From: Turbatrix aceti
Taxonomy: Eukaryota; Nematoda; Chromadorea; Rhabditida; Panagrolaimidae
Assembly (NCBI GenBank): GCA_963969345.1
Contig: OZ017768.1
Location: forward strand, 10,394,193-10,458,192
Direction of reading: 5' to 3'
Length of the DNA: 64,000 nt
Part shown: in pieces, positions 61,123 to 64,000 of the stretch
How positions within the stretch are numbered: position 1 is the first letter of the stretch
How the letters are laid out: the number at the start of each line of letters is the position of its first letter
Made by a program: the position numbers and the translations under genes
Notes under the pieces: model-generated
What the model was told of the DNA's origin: nothing
The model's input: only the letters and a program-made list of their open reading frames with translations
Databases searched by the model: none

Positions 61123-64000
61123 TATCATGTAAAATAGGTAAGATGGAATTGCAATGATGATGTCACCGTAACCGTAGATATCCTTGCTGAGAGCGATGCA
61201 TACAAGAATAATTAAGATTGGAAAATCGAAGATCATCTCAATAATACAAGAACTAATCCAGTACATAGGTGTTGTCAGCTTTGCCAGACGATAGAGATGT
61301 CGAGTGCCTTGAGCCTCGTAGGTGTACAGTAGAACGGGCCAGGTTATGATATAGATGAGAAAGACGTTCAAAAATTTAAGCACAGTCTCGCCTTGTGCAG
61401 ATGTCGTTACTATATGCCCGGTCATATTTAATGTTGTTGTGATTGAAAAGTTTGTGTCAGCTGAAATAAATAGATTTTTCTTTTCAATTCGCACAGGAAA
61501 CTGTGCTATGCATAAGTCGTTAACTTACATTTTTTCGAAGGATGGTTATTTGTAAAAGCCTCGATAAACACAAAGGGAGCAAGTAGAAACGCGCTGTGCG
61601 AGTAGAACGTAACGTGTTTGTCGTCATTATCTAACTCAATAAGGAACGCTAACGGGGGATGGGTAGTCAGGGTATCATACAGTAGCTCGTCGGTTTGGTT
61701 ATGCTCAGAGAATTCTCGAAAGTGGACATTAGGATAGTCAAAGTACGATTTGAGATTACGCAGCATCGCGGTGTTCTGGAATCCTGGAGGCTTGTACATA
61801 AGAATAGTCATTTCAGGGCCGTGTTTGATGCTACCAATAACGTCGTTGGTCTTATTATGTATACCAAAAAACACATTATAGAGAGGAGTAAGCTCTATGA
61901 TGCAAATAAGGAATACAAATAGGTATGGAACCAGAGTGAGAAGGTAATGGCATCGCGAGTAGTGGAACCGCCGTATAAGCATTGCAACAAATTGAATTGG
62001 GAGGTTTGAACAAGCCGGGCGTTCTAAAAATTAAAGATAGCATAATGTTTAATGTTAATTACTAACCAAGAGAAATATTTTTCAAGACATCACCAACGGT
62101 GTTTTTAGTATCATTGGTTGGCTCGGGGTCGGCCTGCTCGCTGACCTTCAGGAACACTTCTTCGAGGCTGTTGACGTTGATGCCAAACGTATCGATCCTG
62201 AATTCTTCCTTGTTTTCCTCCAGGATGGCAAAAACTTTCGGCAGCGAACGTTGTACATTCGGGGGTAGGTGGATTGCAAATTGTAGGCCAACTGTTCCGT
62301 TAATCGCTGCCTCCTCGCACTCGTTCTTTACCAAGGTCACGATTTGGGTAGCCAGCTTGTTGGTTTTCTCGGCGCTCATTTTGAGGTCGGAAAACACAAT
62401 TGTGAGTATGAATCCTGTGGAGTACTTGCTTTTGAGGAAATCAATGGATCCGCTGCACATGACTTCGCCTTTGGAGAGGATGATGACCCGATCAGCGACG
62501 CTTTCGGCTTCGTCCATGTAGTGAGTTGTCATGAGAACAGTCCGGCCTTCCTGAATGCCTTCAATGATGTCGATCATGCTGTGCCGTGCCATTGGATCCA
62601 TGCCAGCAGTTGGTTCGTCGAGGAGAACGATCTTGGAGCCTCCAATGATGGCCATGCCGACACAAAGCTTGCGTTTTTGGCCGCCCGAAAGATTCTGTGC
62701 ATAGACATTCTCAGAACCCTCGAGACCGACGGCCTCGATGACTTCATCGCATTCCTCGCAGGTTATATCGTAGCCTGTTTTAAGGGTGCCGTAGAAGTGA
62801 AGGTGTTCACGAACAGTAAGAAGGGTAAAGATAGGATCCCACTGCGGACAGTATCCAACGCTTTCGTTTGCATCAACCAAAATCTTGCCAGAAGTCGGTT
62901 TGTATAGGCCCGTTAGACAGCCAAAAAGCGTACTCTTGCCGGCACCGTTGTGCCCGAGAAGTCCGGTCACTTGGTTTTTGAAGGCTGCAAAAGACACATG
63001 ATTGACAGCCACTTCGCCATTGCTCCATCGCTTGCAAACGTCGTTGACTGCAATTCCGGGTTCGGCGGATTCTGGGACAGACTCGTGGAAGCCGTTGTTC
63101 TTCTGAGCAGGCTTGTCTATATGTAGCATGGAAACTTTTTTGCGGCAGCCCTATAAGATGCAACGATGCGACAAACTTTAGTTTAAAAATTGTCAAACAA
63201 TACCAAAAAAAACAGCGGATGAAGCTTCTGAGTGTTATCCACAGGGAAAACATAATCCATGTAGAACGTAAGCAGAACGACGATCACAACGTGAAGTATC
63301 AGCGAGATGAATGCCGGACCAAGCGGAACGTAGAAATCAAAGCCAGAAAAAATGCGCAAAGGTTGTTCTAAAAATTGATTCATTATAAATAGGGATACAC
63401 AGAAAAACTTACCGTATGCCCCCACAATGTTTAAGTTAAAACTAATTACGTAGACGGCAAACAATGGAACTACAAACATCAATGCCATCGTTGGTATGAC
63501 ATCGTACGCTGTTAGCGGCGCATAGTATTCCGTTGCAACTTGAATGACAAAAACAATGATGAAAAGGAGTACTGCATGCGTCGATTTGTTTACGATTGTT
63601 GTAAGAAGAAGTCCCATATACATGATGTAGTGAGCGTACAAGATACAGGCGACAAACAGGGTAATTCCGAAACTCTAAAAAACAAACGATAATATAAATA
63701 TAGCATGATCTGGTAGTAATAATTTTTCACTAACCTTTAGGCTTAAAATAAAGTATCCCACAATAGCACTGATTACCCACACCTGAACCGTCGTGATAAA
63801 GAAATAGCAACCGTAGTAACAGTAGCGTGGTAGACCCATGATGATCATGTACGCATGAATTGCGTTTTCTTTTTCGCGCATTGTCTTCGTTATAGAAAAT
63901 ACCGACATCAAAAATGTTTGAAGAAAAAAAAGTGTTATAAACGCAGTCGAAACGTCAATGATGCCAGAAAATTTGAGTGAAACCATAATAATATCCATTG

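Larger units (their letters stand above)
58203..64000 (-). pseudogene. ABCA-subfamily transporter interrupted by an LTR element (gene E), 5' end beyond the window
   Basis: Exons: 64000 (cut by the window)-63735, 63674-63413, 63367-63204, 63150-62067, 62023-61529, 61460-59595, 59548-59294 and 59252-58203. Exons of 262, 164 and 1050 bp equal those of gene D. NBD1 has GHNGAGKST, LSGGQKRK and LLDEPTAGMDP; NBD2 has GANGAGKST, CSGGEKRR and MLDEPTAGIDP. Exon 6 encodes TMD2 and is split by the element at 59745-60921 and the N gap. Removing the element, the gap and one copy of TTAT leaves 485 bp, which restores frame and reads YLFYM-ITYIAQMF, matching YLLYL-VTYILQVF in gene D. So the insertion is recent, and an uninterrupted allele may exist. 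Apart from it I see no defect in the visible part. Confidence 0.82.

Noticed and set aside
1..64000. CRISPR arrays, bacterial operons, rRNA or tRNA genes
   Set aside because: Spliceosomal introns and repeat content are eukaryotic. I saw no cloverleaf with conserved A/B boxes and no rRNA-like sequence by eye.

Overview
The window looks like nuclear DNA of a nematode. The genes are split by many short introns (about 43-100 bp) with GTRAGT-type donors and TTTTCAG/TTTTAG acceptors. One gene encodes a secreted class-2 lipase of the type expanded in nematodes, with GATA sites before its TATA box. There is also a degenerate receptor-like phosphatase and a cluster of CED-7-like ABCA transporters. The species cannot be named from sequence alone. 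All exon models were built by eye from open frames, splice signals and phase.

Layout. 1-2656 (+): secreted lipase. 3874-5096 (+): protein tyrosine phosphatase-like gene with lost catalytic residues. 6120-8076 (-): single-pass membrane protein with a fibrinogen-like C-terminal domain. 8077-15182: 7.1 kb of AT-rich DNA with only weak candidate exons. 15183-17915 (+): twelve-exon gene for a coiled-coil, Ser/Pro-rich protein in which a two-exon cassette is repeated three times.

18551-40353 (-): three ABCA full-transporter genes in tandem, here called A (18551-24173), B (26802-32241) and C (34870-40353). A unit of about 8.07 kb is duplicated almost perfectly in this cluster, intergenic DNA included. 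A and C are open throughout. B carries a +1 frameshift just after the H-loop of nucleotide-binding domain 1. 40414-48640 is packed with non-autonomous mobile DNA: three large palindromes, GCTCGCTC-repeat elements and retroposon tails. Gene D (48641-53793, +) is a fourth, intact ABCA gene. Gene E (58203 to the window edge, -) is a fifth. D and E converge on a 3.4-kb hAT-like shell (54537-57949) that encloses a Merlin/IS1595-type DDE transposase gene. In this assembly E is interrupted in exon 6 by a 1.18-kb LTR element next to a 200-N gap.

The five ABCA genes share TMD1-NBD1-TMD2-NBD2 architecture and conserved exon lengths, so they form one local family. A-C and D-E differ in intron content. 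Sequence patches shared between genes point to repeated unequal exchange and gene conversion. I did not find a clear new enzymatic system. The most notable features are the transporter array's interplay with transposons: a repeat-derived C-terminus in B and C, and the exon insertion in E.
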